A stretch of DNA of 64,000 nt from Halomonas sp. M20 (GCF_020622265.1 NZ_JACNMQ010000002.1:124001-188000), one strand, 5' to 3'. Counted from the first letter of the stretch, positions 8,647 to 18,065 are shown. Translations and numbers: made by a program. Notes: generated by a model not told the origin, from the letters alone.

Positions 8647-9820
8647 GCGCGTACCCGGGGATGCCATCCTTGGATTGATCGAGGCCTTCAAGAAGGATAC
8701 CAATCCCCAGAAGGTCGACCTCGGTGTCGGCGTATACCGCGACGCCGAGGGTAATACACCCATCATGCGGGCGGTCAAGGAAGCCGAGGCGCTGCTGCTG
8801 AAGAACGAAACCACCAAGAGCTATATCGGCTCCCACGGCGATCCACTCTATGGCAAGGTGACCCTGCCCCTGGTATTGGGCGCCGATTCGCCGGTCATCG
8901 CCGAGCATCGTGCCAGTGCCACCCAGTCGCCGGGCGGTACCGGCGCATTGCGCCTGGCGGCGGACTTCATCAAATCCCAGCTCCCCGGCAAGGATGTCTG
9001 GGTTTCCGACCCGACCTGGCCCAACCACCTGGGCATCTTTCCTGCCGCCGGCCTCAAGCTGCACAAGTATCCTTATGTCGATGCGGAGAATCGTCTCGAT
9101 TTCGATGGCATGCTGAGCGCGCTCAAGCAGATCCCTCAAGGGGATGTGGTGCTACTGCACGCCTGCTGCCATAACCCGACCGGGTTCGATCTAACCAACG
9201 ATCAGTGGAAGCGAGTGCTCGAGGTGGTTCGTGAACGTAGCCTGCTGCCCCTGATCGACTTCGCCTACCAGGGCTTCGGCGATGGGCTGGAAGAAGATGC
9301 TTTTGGCGCCCGGTTAATGGCGGAGAACCTCGACGAAGTGCTGATCACCAGCTCCTACTCGAAGAATTTCGGTATCTATCGGGAGCGCACCGGCTGTTTT
9401 ATTGCCGTCGCCAAGAATACCGAGCAGATGGAGAACGTCCGCTCGCAAATGGCCATCGTCGCCCGGGAGAACTACTCCAACCCACCGGCTCACGGCAGCG
9501 CCATCGTCTGCGAGATTCTGACCTCCGCGGAGCTGGCAGCGGTATGGCGTGACGAACTGACCGAAATGCGTGACCGTATCAATGGCCTGCGTCGTGACTT
9601 CGTCGAAGCGCTCAAGCCCTATGGACTGGATGGCACCTTCGCCCATGTGGCCGAACAGCGCGGCATGTTCTCCTATACCGGCCTCAAGCCGGATCAAGTG
9701 GACCGGCTGCGCGATGAGTACGGCATCTACATGGTGCGTTCGGGTCGTGCCAATGTGGCCGGCCTGGCAAGCGAGAACCTGCCCTACGTCACCGAGGCGA
9801 TCGCCGCCGTCTCGAAGTGA
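8630..9820 (+). CDS. phhC: Aromatic/aspartate aminotransferase (PhhC/TyrB/AspC family)
   Basis: The 396-aa class I PLP aminotransferase has the usual family length. Visible motifs are [18 protein letters not shown] (N-terminal substrate loop), [11 protein letters not shown] (PLP contacts) and [15 protein letters not shown] with the Schiff-base Lys near residue 245. It would transfer amino groups between aromatic amino acids or aspartate and 2-oxoglutarate. The overlap with phhB suggests translational coupling and a role in phenylalanine/tyrosine catabolism, so phhC is preferred over aspC or tyrB, but specificity is not readable. Part of its 3' end is repeated at 18122-18201. Confidence 0.88.
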   Translation: MFEQIERVPGDAILGLIEAFKKDTNPQKVDLGVGVYRDAEGNTPIMRAVKEAEALLLKNETTKSYIGSHGDPLYGKVTLPLVLGADSPVIAEHRASATQSPGGTGALRLAADFIKSQLPGKDVWVSDPTWPNHLGIFPAAGLKLHKYPYVDAENRLDFDGMLSALKQIPQGDVVLLHACCHNPTGFDLTNDQWKRVLEVVRERSLLPLIDFAYQGFGDGLEEDAFGARLMAENLDEVLITSSYSKNFGIYRERTGCFIAVAKNTEQMENVRSQMAIVARENYSNPPAHGSAIVCEILTSAELAAVWRDELTEMRDRINGLRRDFVEALKPYGLDGTFAHVAEQRGMFSYTGLKPDQVDRLRDEYGIYMVRSGRANVAGLASENLPYVTEAIAAVSK

Positions 9821-9938
9821 CGCTCGCCTTACAGCCACCTGCTATCTGCCCCAAGGACGCCCGGTTGGTTCAGACCGGTCGTTCTTGGGTTGGTCACCAC
9901 TCGCCTACACCTCTCACAGTGAGATACTTCAGGTTCGG
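9821..9938. other. Non-coding stretch after phhC
   Basis: The 118 bp between the aminotransferase stop and the IS30 fragment contain no credible gene. A 13-bp palindrome TCTCACAGTGAGA lies at 9912-9924. No obvious intrinsic terminator for the phhB-phhC unit is visible. Confidence 0.4.
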
Positions 9939-10100
9939 TGCGACACCGTCGCATGCCCCAGGTAAATGGCGAAAGCCCGGATTGAGTGGGTGGCTCGCAT
10001 CAACATAATGGCGGCTCGGTCTTCAGCGGTGAGATGGCGATAGGTCATGGCAATACCGTACCTGATGGGCCAGGTGCCGCACTTGGGATTTGAGACCGCC
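9939..10100 (-). pseudogene. IS30-family transposase N-terminal fragment, copy 1
   Basis: Minus-strand reading from an ATG at 10049 gives MTYRHLTAEDRAAIMLMR, then ATHSIRAFA, the N-terminal helix-turn-helix start of IS30-type transposases. Only about 36 family-like codons remain before the homology stops near 9939. About 50 bp upstream of the ATG is also shared with the fragment at 16071-16610, including GCGGTCTCAA and TACGGTATTGCCATGAC, so both derive from the same element. It is inactive. Confidence 0.7.
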
Positions 10101-10249
10101 ATGCAGCGCAATGATCATGAACCTGCTCCTGGATGTATTGCTGTAGAAGTTCTCTGGCGACCAGCAGAGAAAAACTTCTATAAGTCATCTGATCATCAGG
10201 GACCCTCCACCTATAGTTCATATGATCATCCGAATCACAATAACTATTC

Positions 10250-12298
10250 TTATTTCTTCACTACTTTATCATTTTTCAACCACCCCAAATCTTTCATCTC
10301 ATTAAAGATATGATCGACCAGCAGCGTCGCTCCAAACCGACTTAAATGGTTGCTATCGTAATATATAAGCTCTTTTTTTAATTGCGTAATACAGCGACCT
10401 GGAAGCAAAGTATCACAGAGTAAAGATGCAGGTTTTATTTTCAGAACCCTCCGATGTTCTTCAACCTGATTAAGCAGCCTATAGGATGACTGCGTACGTT
10501 CCTGAAAAACCGTATAACTAGTCGATAGAAATGAGTTTCTCTCGATACCATATATTTTCTCTTTGGCTAGCCGTGAGGGAAGATCCCAACCTACTTCGGG
10601 AACAGGATAGATCAGCACGACCCTTACACCGTTACCAACGAGTGTTCTGACCGTTTCCTGGATCAGTTTACCTATTGATTCTTTTCTATTTGGCATAGAG
10701 CTGGTTTTCACTGTTTGCCCATTTTTAACGGGAACAGCGTAGATTCTAGGTTCCTCCTCTTCTTCGATACCACCTTCCTGGTTATTAAAGGACTTGCCTT
10801 CCAACTGTAAGGGATAACGACCAATCATAAATACCGTCTTAACATTGCCGTTTTCGATAATCGAATTCAAAACCTTTTGATTAAAATTACCACAGGCTGG
10901 CCGATCACTACGGGTATAACCCGCTATTGGTAAACAGTTCGTGTAGACGAACTGCTTGACGCCCATGCCGAGAGCGCTGGCCTTCTTGATGACAGGCCCA
11001 ACTAGCGGGGTAGCTTGGCTATCCCCCCAGATGACAATCTTTTCTGCATACTCTGTATTGTATTCACAACTTTCCTCAATAGGAATTACGTGACTCGGTG
11101 TGGATTGACAACCTTCTGCATGCAGATGCCGATCATTTCGAACATCTGCAATTTGAGCAACGGTGTCATCAAGACGTCCTGGAATACCTTTGGTATAAAC
11201 GCCATAGGCACCAAAGCTGAGCATAAAAATGGATACCGCCAATGCACCAGTAAAGATCTGAGCGCGCGTAAAATTTTTTTTATGGCGGAAAGGCTGCTCC
11301 ACCCATCGCCACGAAAAATATGCAAGCACAAGAGCTAGCAAGCTCAGTAACCAGTAGTCCACACTGGAAAGTTCGTTAAAACTTCTTTCCCTTGCAAAAA
11401 CGAAGATTGGCTGATGCCATAAATAGGCGCTGTAACTGATCAAGCCGATGCCGACGATAGGCCTTAAACCGAGTAACCTGCCCGCCATATTGTCCCTCCT
11501 TGCGAACACGATCACCAACGAGGCACCCAAGATAGGAATGGTAGTCCATAGTCCCGGAAAAGGAGTCTCCTCATCGAAGGACACAATCGATAAAAGGATC
11601 AACCCCAGCCCGGTGAAGGCACCAAGGTTGTGCAACGGCATCGAAAATTTTAACTCTCGCCTGTAGCTCACAATGGCTATGATAGCACCTGCCATCAGCT
11701 CCCATACACGCGATGGAAGAAGGTAAAAGTTGGCAGAGTGATAACGCACCGAAGCCCATTCCGCTATGCTGAGGCTTATAGCAAATGCCAGGATGACCAG
11801 AAATAAAAGATAATACTTCTTGAGTGCACCAAGAAGCATCATGACCAAAGGAAAAAACAAATAGAATTGCTCTTCGACGGCCAAACTCCAGGTATGCAGG
11901 AAAGGATTCATTTCAGCCGCACCCGCGAAATATCCTGTGTTCAGAAAAAAGTAAATATTCGAGACAAACAAATTGACGGCGATTAAGCTTGCGCTTATCG
12001 CTTCGAATTCCTTCGGCAGCATCCACAACCAGGCAAACATTAGCGACACAAGGCTCACAAGAAAAAGTGCAGGAAGTATTCTTCGCGCACGTCTCTCGTA
12101 AAACGTCACTAGGGAGAATTTCTTCTGATAAATTTCATTATAGATTATATTGGTGATGAGATAACCACTAATAACAAAAAAAATATCGACTCCAATATAG
12201 CCACCACTTGCGAACTCAAATCCAGCATGGAATAAAATTACCGGTATGACCGCAAGGGCTCGTAAACCATCTACTTCTGGGCGATAACTCATGTTCAT
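10250..12298 (-). CDS. OafA-like membrane acyltransferase with C-terminal SGNH domain
   Basis: The 682-aa protein begins YRPEVDGLRALAVIPVILFH, the acyltransferase-3 signature (R/H of the catalytic region), then GGYIGVDIFFVISGYLIT and FYERRARRILPALF. About ten membrane helices fill residues 1-370. The remaining periplasmic part resembles an SGNH esterase/acyltransferase (VIWGDSQATPLVGP as block I, DSNHLSRFGATLL as the C-terminal catalytic Asp-His block). Such fusions O-acetylate surface polysaccharides. GGAGG precedes the ATG. It is the last gene of a minus-strand glycan group and is more A/T-rich than the flanks. Confidence 0.9.
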   Translation of the reverse strand: MNMSYRPEVDGLRALAVIPVILFHAGFEFASGGYIGVDIFFVISGYLITNIIYNEIYQKKFSLVTFYERRARRILPALFLVSLVSLMFAWLWMLPKEFEAISASLIAVNLFVSNIYFFLNTGYFAGAAEMNPFLHTWSLAVEEQFYLFFPLVMMLLGALKKYYLLFLVILAFAISLSIAEWASVRYHSANFYLLPSRVWELMAGAIIAIVSYRRELKFSMPLHNLGAFTGLGLILLSIVSFDEETPFPGLWTTIPILGASLVIVFARRDNMAGRLLGLRPIVGIGLISYSAYLWHQPIFVFARERSFNELSSVDYWLLSLLALVLAYFSWRWVEQPFRHKKNFTRAQIFTGALAVSIFMLSFGAYGVYTKGIPGRLDDTVAQIADVRNDRHLHAEGCQSTPSHVIPIEESCEYNTEYAEKIVIWGDSQATPLVGPVIKKASALGMGVKQFVYTNCLPIAGYTRSDRPACGNFNQKVLNSIIENGNVKTVFMIGRYPLQLEGKSFNNQEGGIEEEEEPRIYAVPVKNGQTVKTSSMPNRKESIGKLIQETVRTLVGNGVRVVLIYPVPEVGWDLPSRLAKEKIYGIERNSFLSTSYTVFQERTQSSYRLLNQVEEHRRVLKIKPASLLCDTLLPGRCITQLKKELIYYDSNHLSRFGATLLVDHIFNEMKDLGWLKNDKVVKK

Positions 12299-12320
12299 AA
12301 TCTGCTGCCTCCATGCAACA

Positions 12321-13328
12321 TTACTGTTCCCACCTCAACTCCTCGCATAATACGACCTCATTTGCAACAGATGGCTCTGGCTTAATTGTTTTTATAGAAG
12401 TGTTTAAATTCGCGATGGGCGCATCGGCAGCTTCAGCATGAGGAAAGAAAAAAACACTTTTCAATACGCCTTGCAAAACGATTTTAGCTTTGCAGAACTC
12501 CCTTTTTTTTAACAGCTTAAAAAAAAGACGCCCGACTCCATAAATCACTGACATTAACCGAGAATTATTAACGCTGTATATTCTTGAAATAAAAATTTTA
12601 TTGCGTATATAGTATTCGTGATAACGCAAGCGACTTGGGTTACTCTCCGATAGGATACTAATAGGCCCATTTTCCTGTCGCAAGTGTATTACCTCACTTG
12701 CGCCGACAAGAAAACCAGGTTTTTCTTGGGTGATTCTCAAAGTGTACTCCGTATCCTCACCCCAGATAAACATCGAGGCAATGGGCAGGCCATGCTCGGT
12801 CAAGGTCGAGCGTGGTAGCAAAATAGAAACGAAGGTGGCACGCCGGACCGGGGCTATACCGTACGCGATCATCTCCGGCCATTCCAGATAACCGATTTTA
12901 TTAGTTTTAAGACTAAGACTAGGCGTGTTGGTTACGTGACCGTTTTCGGTGAACGCGGTGGATAGGAGGTACGAATGATCGATGTTCCTATTATTTAACT
13001 CCTCATCTTTTTTTAATAAGCATTGCAGAGCGTCAGATTTTGGTATTACATCATCGTCCATCACCCAGATGAAATCGGCTTCACTCTGGTAGGCAAGACG
13101 GAAACCCACGTTGAAGCCCCCCGACGCCCCAATGTTCCGTGACAGCGTATGTATTGTCAGGTTGGGATATCCAGATTCGAGCAACAGCCGTCGAGTGTTG
13201 TCTTGACTGGCGTTGTCGATGACAATCACACCATCGCACGGTCGAGTCTGTGCATATACCGCTCCCAGACAACGTTTCAGCAAATCTTGACGATTATATG
13301 TAATAATTACAGCAAAGACCTTCTTCAT
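12321..13328 (-). CDS. GT2-family glycosyltransferase (rhamnosyl/galactofuranosyl-type)
   Basis: The 335-aa cytosolic enzyme has a GT-A fold: KKVFAVIITYNRQDLLKRCL, then IVIDNASQDNT and DFIWVMDDDVIPKSDAL (DxD-like DDD metal site), then FIWGEDTEYTLRI (catalytic ED). The ATG at 13328 follows GGGGA; an in-frame extension to 13448 is unlike the family and is rejected. It is a clear paralogue of the protein encoded at 28331-29344, with long shared blocks such as SRNIGASGGFNVGFRLAYQ. Donor and acceptor are unknown. Confidence 0.88.
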   Translation of the reverse strand: MKKVFAVIITYNRQDLLKRCLGAVYAQTRPCDGVIVIDNASQDNTRRLLLESGYPNLTIHTLSRNIGASGGFNVGFRLAYQSEADFIWVMDDDVIPKSDALQCLLKKDEELNNRNIDHSYLLSTAFTENGHVTNTPSLSLKTNKIGYLEWPEMIAYGIAPVRRATFVSILLPRSTLTEHGLPIASMFIWGEDTEYTLRITQEKPGFLVGASEVIHLRQENGPISILSESNPSRLRYHEYYIRNKIFISRIYSVNNSRLMSVIYGVGRLFFKLLKKREFCKAKIVLQGVLKSVFFFPHAEAADAPIANLNTSIKTIKPEPSVANEVVLCEELRWEQ

Positions 13329-13683
13329 AGCATATTCCCCAGCTTGACAACAGGTATTATTATTGGCTTTTCGATGGTGGGTATGCCTCCCCTGAAATAG
13401 ATCACGGCATTGCTTCCACTTTAGTAAGCGGTGCAGCACGTACGGCATCCGAACTCTGATCCGTGTCCTTGGATTGCAAGCGACTTGGATATTCGGAGAT
13501 TACGCTTTATCTGAAAATAGACTCGTAAAACGCCCAAGAGCATGATCTACGGGTTCCTGAGAGCCACCCTGCGGCAGAACGCGTCGAACGTATCGAAGTG
13601 GAATCGGCCATTCAGCTATCGAGGTCCATGTAGCCGCCATCTTTCCAGAGCTGCATGAAGAGAAGGCTCAGATAGTTATATAT
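13329..13683. other. Spacer with probable gene debris
   Basis: These 355 bp between two minus-strand glycosyltransferase genes are more G/C-rich than the genes around them and contain no intact gene. A plus-strand stretch near 13346-13460 reads as ...YYWLFDGGYASPEIDHG... to a TGA, and 13555-13675 also looks like eroded coding DNA. I do not recognise either. Given the IS remnants nearby, insertion-sequence debris is likely. Confidence 0.3.
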
Positions 13684-14790
13684 CTATGTTGTATGCTCAT
13701 AGGTACCAGTAACGCTTTCATCATGAAGCCAATTTTTTAACCTACTTTCCCAACTATAATTAGCAAGGCTTGCCTTGGCATTTTGTGAATATCGATCGAG
13801 TAATGTTTCATTGGTGAGAAGCGCTACTATTTTATTTCTCGCCTCTTGGGGGCTGTAAAAATCCACGGATATTCCTACATTGAAACGTTCTACTTCATCT
13901 GAATAACCAAACGCTTTCTCTTGAGCAATTACTGGCTTTCCATTAATCATATAATCATATAACTTTAAAGGGCTTCCAGGGCTGACCCTGTTATGGGCTA
14001 CAGGAAGTAAGCATGCGTCGGCACATTTTATTAACTCGGAGCAACCAACATCATCTAAAGGCGAGAAATTAAAAATTTTTCCACTTGGATCAACATCATC
14101 TGCAACCTCTCCTCCCCCGCATAGAATCTTAATATTATCAGAGCATTTGTCAAACTCTTCTTGCAAATCAACCAATAACTCCACTCCTCTCCATTTACTA
14201 GTAGACCCCACAAAAACTAAATATTTCACATCTTTCCTTAAGGAATATTTTTTTAGTGCTGTGTTTTTATCAATGGAAGATATTGCATCTAAGCTAGCTC
14301 CATTATATGAAACAATATCGCTCTCTTTCCCCCAGCCCTCATTAACGAAATTCTTTTTAAGCAAAGGGTTGTTGTAAATTCTAATATCAGCCATTTTGGT
14401 TGTTATAAAATTTATGCGCCACATTATATTTAAGAAACATTTAGTTATCTTGGATTTTTTTATTAAGTTCAATTCTTCAAATGGACCTGCATGCACTTCT
14501 CGCATAGTTGAAATTTTGAAGTATCTTGCTAAAGGGACCGAAATAATTCCCACATCTCCACGGCTAATATAGAGGTTTGCTAAATTCCTATTTTTTATTA
14601 CGGTTATTATGCAACGAAACTCACAAAAGAACCCTCTCAGCGCTCTTGGTAATCGTTTTTCTTTTTCATTTGGTACAATTATATCAATACGTTTACTTAT
14701 TTTTTTTAAAGCTTCTATTTTATGACGAGTCGCCCGATTTTTACCTGTTGGTATGCTGGTGTCAAAAGGACAACAATATATTATATTCAA
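13684..14790 (-). CDS. GT4-like glycosyltransferase
   Basis: About 368 aa with a GT-B architecture. The second domain carries KYLVFVGSTSKWRGVELLVD (nucleotide-sugar domain start), the LIKCADACLLPV region and SPGSPLKLYDYMINGKPVIA (family-typical E/P-rich donor site). There is no ATG at the 5' end: GGAGG lies 8 bp before a TTG at 14790 (reading NIIYCCPFD), which I take as the start; another TTG at 14796 is too close to the ribosome site. Strongly A/T-rich. Unknown sugar; probably extends the glycan repeat unit. Confidence 0.8.
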   Translation of the reverse strand: MNIIYCCPFDTSIPTGKNRATRHKIEALKKISKRIDIIVPNEKEKRLPRALRGFFCEFRCIITVIKNRNLANLYISRGDVGIISVPLARYFKISTMREVHAGPFEELNLIKKSKITKCFLNIMWRINFITTKMADIRIYNNPLLKKNFVNEGWGKESDIVSYNGASLDAISSIDKNTALKKYSLRKDVKYLVFVGSTSKWRGVELLVDLQEEFDKCSDNIKILCGGGEVADDVDPSGKIFNFSPLDDVGCSELIKCADACLLPVAHNRVSPGSPLKLYDYMINGKPVIAQEKAFGYSDEVERFNVGISVDFYSPQEARNKIVALLTNETLLDRYSQNAKASLANYSWESRLKNWLHDESVTGTYEHTT

Positions 14791-15151
14791 AGCCAATGCC
14801 TCCTATAAGAATGCCTTTCAAAGCCTGCTCTGAAGCTTACTCAGACAAATCAGCGAGCACCCCAGCAACGTAAATGAAATACTGCATAAATCCCGCCAAA
14901 GATGCCCGAGCACGCTCGGCGGGCTCGATCGCTTCTGAAGGTTCCTGGTGCGCTGGGAGAAAAGTGTCGATACCTACCTGGTAATGCTTCACTTGGCGTT
15001 GAGCATCATCACGTAGCGGGCATGCCTATCGAAATAGGCTCTAAATCCACCTCTCAGCGGTCAGAAATGACCGCTGAATGACCGCTGAAAGGTGAATGTC
15101 TATCCTGAGCGCTGTAGCCGCTCAGAGACGAATTAATCATCGACTCCTTAG
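14791..15151 (+). pseudogene. Spacer containing an IS5-family transposase 3' remnant
   Basis: Plus-strand codons around 14929-15040 read RFLVRWEKSVDTYLVMLHLA, then LSIIT, closely resembling the C-terminal end of IS5-type transposases, followed by in-frame stops. Nothing else of the transposase remains. At 15051-15095 GACCGCTGA-type repeats form a small dyad and may be the old element end. The rest of this 361-bp stretch holds no gene. The fragment separates two minus-strand glycosyltransferase genes. Confidence 0.6.
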
Positions 15152-16015
15152 CTAACGTAATTTTTTCTTGTTAAAAAACACTACTTTAAAAACTTCAGCG
15201 ATTTGTATAAATTTGACAATAAAGAGCACTTTGGCTGCTTTGATTTTATCCCTCCATGAAAAATCATCAGCCTTAATTATTTTACAAAGGCGGACAAATG
15301 GCGGAAGCAATGTAATAACAATAGCTTTCATTTTTTTATTACCTGTGGCTCCAACTCGTCCACCTATCCGCCTCTTAGCTTTATTAACAACTTGTGACAT
15401 GCAGTTTCTAGCAGGATGGTATACCACCAACCTGGGAAAGTATTTAAATTTAAAACCTTGCCTATTGGCGCGTACGCAAAGTTCATGATCGCCTCCCGAA
15501 AAGCTCGACTCATCAAATCCACCTAACTTTATGAAGCTTTCTTTTTTTATTATGAGATTAGCTGTAACTGACTTTTTTTCTTTAGCATAAGCTCTTTGAT
15601 TTATCCCAAGTATCATATCATATACTTCAAATGGATTAGGTAGCTTGCTATACTCAGGGTAAAGCTCGACATGTCCTGAAATCAAATCTAGGCTAGGATT
15701 GTCACTGATAATTCGTTCAATATTTACTAACCATTCATCATCAGGAATACAATCCGAATCTGTAAACACGAGATAAGAACCCGCCGCAATTCTTGCGCCT
15801 TTATTACGTGCCGCATAAGAACCTTCTCTTTTACAATTCAATATCTTAATTGGCGTTTTGGCTATTAACGCTCCGGGCAGTTCTTCATTAGAATCATTGT
15901 TAACAATAACAATTTCGACTAGATGCCTATCTACAGCCTGCTTGTCTATTGCTTTGATACATATTTCTAACCTTTCAAAATCTTTATAAACAGGAATTAC
16001 GATAGATAGGAGCAT
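15152..16015 (-). CDS. GT2-family glycosyltransferase
   Basis: The 287-aa GT-A enzyme starts LLSIVIPVYKDFERLEICIK, followed by VEIVIVNNDSNEE, EGSYAARNKGARIAAGSYLV and FTDSDCIPDDEWL (DxD-like metal site), then FDESSFSGGDHELCVRANRQ (catalytic block). The C-terminal 60 residues are basic and hydrophobic, suggesting membrane association. The frame is open to 16096, but the upstream codons come from the edge of the IS30 fragment starting near 16071, so 16015 is the natural start. The gene is probably cut off from its old promoter by IS insertions. Confidence 0.86.
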   Translation of the reverse strand: MLLSIVIPVYKDFERLEICIKAIDKQAVDRHLVEIVIVNNDSNEELPGALIAKTPIKILNCKREGSYAARNKGARIAAGSYLVFTDSDCIPDDEWLVNIERIISDNPSLDLISGHVELYPEYSKLPNPFEVYDMILGINQRAYAKEKKSVTANLIIKKESFIKLGGFDESSFSGGDHELCVRANRQGFKFKYFPRLVVYHPARNCMSQVVNKAKRRIGGRVGATGNKKMKAIVITLLPPFVRLCKIIKADDFSWRDKIKAAKVLFIVKFIQIAEVFKVVFFNKKKLR

Positions 16016-16070
16016 CGCTTCGGACTCAACTTTACTATAAAGAAATATATGCGGAACGGCCTCAGGTTCT

Positions 16071-16610
16071 GCGGTCTCAATGATCAAGTGCAGCACCTGA
16101 CCTATTAGATAGATACGGTATTGCCATGACTCATTGCTACCACCATCTCACTGCTTAAGACAGAGCTGCCATCATGATGTGAGTGACTCACTCGATTCGA
16201 GCTTTCGCCAATCATCTGTACCGTGCACCGAGTACCGTGTCGCAGGAAATCGATCGCCATACGGTCAACTCCATCCAGGGCTACGATGCCAGCCTCGTTG
16301 GCTACCGGGCCCACTTGACGCGCCACCGGACATGTCAGCGCCCTAAGCTGCAAACGGGCGGGGAGCTGTTTGAGGTGGTGGCTCATTTGTTGCGCAAATA
16401 CTGATCACCTGAACAGATAGCCCGCACACTGAAGCGCATGTCTCCCAACGATTCACGTCGAAAGTTCTCGCATAAGGCCATCTACAACGCGCTCTATGGG
16501 GTGCCTCGGGATAACCTCAAGAAGGAGCTCATCGCCTGTCTGCGGCAGGACAACGGCAAACGTCGGCCACGAAGCCGTGGCACGGATCAGAGCAACCAGA
16601 TTCCCGGCCT
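16071..16610 (+). pseudogene. IS30-family transposase pseudogene, copy 2
   Basis: Plus-strand homology starts with GCGGTCTCAA at 16071 and the ATG at 16122. The reading HHLTA-stop-DRAAIMM-stop gives two in-frame stops, then THSIRAFANHL, APSTVSQEIDRHT, a further break, and at 16438-16600 MSPNDSRRKFSHKAIYNALY and NLKKELIACLRQDNGKRRPR, conserved IS30 segments. It ends abruptly near 16610 where an IS630 remnant begins; the catalytic DDE domain is absent. It is in inverted orientation to the fragment at 9939-10100. Confidence 0.75.
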
Positions 16611-16614
16611 TGTA

Positions 16615-17077
16615 CCTCCGGATGGCACAGCAGATCACACACGGCCTGACAGCGATGGGCCGGGGCGTTGTCCCAGATGATACGAAGTTTGTCCGGCCAA
16701 TAGCACAGTAGCGTCTTCAGAAAAGCCGCGATGCTTGGGTCGGTGACCGTGTCCTAGATCCAGTGAAAATGGCTACGTCCTTCGCTCGAGACGGCGCCGA
16801 TGACCATGTGGCGCGGTGACTGTCCTCGCTTGCCCTTGGCGATCGGCGTTTGCTCTACGGGCGCAAAGGTCAGACGCGGTGGCCGACCGGGTCGCGGCTG
16901 TGTCTTGAGCGTTTCTTCACCGCCTTCTCGGTCCCGGAAGGCCCATTGGCTGATGGCTCCTTGAGTGACCTCCAGGCGTCGGGCGACTTCCTGCTGACTC
17001 ATGCCGTCCTTGCCCCATTTGACGGCAAGCGAACGACGATAGGTTTGAGCGAAATCCAATAACATAAATGATGTCAT
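16615..17077 (-). pseudogene. IS630-family transposase pseudogene
   Basis: The minus-strand N-terminus LLDFAQTYRRSLAVKWGKDG and SQQEVARRLEVTQGAISQW is an HTH domain. It is joined after PGRPPRLTF to VEQTPIAKGKRGQSPRHMVI, then FHWI and a stop. Reading on past the stop gives PSIAAFLKTLLCYWPDKLRI and IWDNAPAHR, the IS630 DDE signature. A large internal deletion, a stop codon and a missing C-terminus make it inactive. Confidence 0.75.
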
Positions 17078-17149
17078 GTCAGAAATCAGAGGATGTGCTC
17101 GGTCGACAGGCTATTCATTACGAAGTTCCTGCAACGTCAGTACCTTGCC

Positions 17150-17161
17150 CACACTACCGCC
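17150..17161 (-). promoter_or_regulatory. ops (RfaH-recruitment) element, stranded copy
   Basis: On the minus strand the sequence is GGCGGTAGTGTG, matching the ops consensus GGCGGTAGNNTN. It is preceded by a hairpin (CTGAGAGA ... ATCTCTCGG, 17161-17189). The same hairpin plus ops arrangement lies ahead of wza (46137-46148). Reading leftwards it would have served the minus-strand glycosyltransferase genes at 16015-10250, now separated by IS fragments. Confidence 0.7.
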
Positions 17162-17234
17162 CGAGAGATTCCTACGTCTTTTCTCTCAGGACGTCTCTTT
17201 TTGCCGAGCGATCTCCTTTCGCCCCCAACCGAAC

Positions 17235-17265
17235 TGTTACAAAAAGCCAAACTTCGTATACACGA
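17235..17265 (-). promoter_or_regulatory. EPS shared motif, site A
   Basis: Plus-strand TGTTACAAAAAGCCAAACTT, continuing to CGTATACAC, aligns with sites B (20578), C (46229) and D (53004). It is the weakest of the four. It lies 74 bp upstream of the stranded ops element, close to the 81-bp spacing at wza. Confidence 0.5.
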
Positions 17266-17289
17266 GCGTACTAACTTAGGGAAAACTGT

Positions 17290-17442
17290 GTAACCTGCTT
17301 TTTCCCATTGATCCAACGTTAGAAATTAACCTTCATAATTATTTAAAAAAACTTGAATTATCATGCCTACTAAAACTAGAAATCCGACTACCTCTCGGTG
17401 TCGGATCTCGCGTAATTAACCGCTCGTTTGATAAATAACTCA
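17290..17442. other. A/T-rich spacer before the IS481 remnant
   Basis: No gene is seen. The stretch is A/T-rich (CTTCATAATTATTTAAAAAA and similar) and may be the remains of the promoter that fed the stranded ops leader. An IS481-like end may lie near 17398-17412 (TGTCGGATCTCGCG). Confidence 0.3.
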
Positions 17443-18065
17443 GGCCGCTTGCTCTGCCATTCTTTCATCGCAGCAATCGGCGATCGATGGTGAAGCGCTC
17501 CACCATACCATTCGTTTGCGGTCGTCCCGCTTGATCAGGCGGTGTTCGATATCAAGGACTTGGCATTCCTGATCGAAGAGGTGGCGACCGCTGGGCTTAC
17601 GCTCACCCACCCATGTGAAGCGGTCGGTGAACGACTTGCCATTGTCAGTCAGCACCGTCTGGACCTTGAAGGGGGCCTTCTCTTCCATCCGTTTCATGAA
17701 CGCCCGCGCGTCCTTCGCGGACTGGCTGTGGCTGACCTCCAGATAGACCCAACACGTGGCTCGGTCGACGGCGACGTACAGATAGCGTTTCTACTGTTCG
17801 TCAGGCATCTGGGGCAGGTGCTTGATGTGATGTGCACGTAGCCCGGCTCGTAGTCCGTGAAGGCTTCGTCGCGGAGCTTCTCGTCATCGCCGGCGTCCTG
17901 CCTAGCCAGTTCTGCCAATGTCGGGACCTCACGTCGCTTGAGCATGCGATGGAGGCCCGAGCGTAACAGGTGAGGGTTCAGGAATTCACACGCTGTGATG
18001 AGGAGATCATCCAAGCCGAAGCGGAGGAACTCACGAGCCGTGATTAGCCCCGCCTCCTGCTCGGA
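17443..18065 (-). pseudogene. IS481-family transposase pseudogene
   Basis: Minus-strand reading gives FGLDDLLITACEFLNPHLLR, then EPGYVHI, a frameshift, an in-frame stop before the segment KRYLYVAVDRA, then KAPFKVQTVLTDNGKSFTDR and VLDIEHRLIKRDD, the IS481 integrase-core order. At least two frameshifts and one stop, and loss of the C-terminal part after about WWSASPSIADC, make it inactive. Confidence 0.75.

Noticed and set aside
13329-13448. N-terminal extension of the GT2 gene
   Set aside because: The added 40 residues precede the canonical KKVFAVIITYN start and have no homology to its paralogue, which starts at the same point; GGGGA precedes 13328.
16016-16096. N-terminal extension of the GT2 gene at 15152
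   Set aside because: The extra 27 codons run into the left end of an IS30 fragment and precede the normal LLSIVIPVYK start.
17068-17293. Short overlapping frames on the plus strand near 17.1-17.3 kb
   Set aside because: They cover the stranded ops leader and promoter region, have no ribosome sites and read like translated regulatory DNA.
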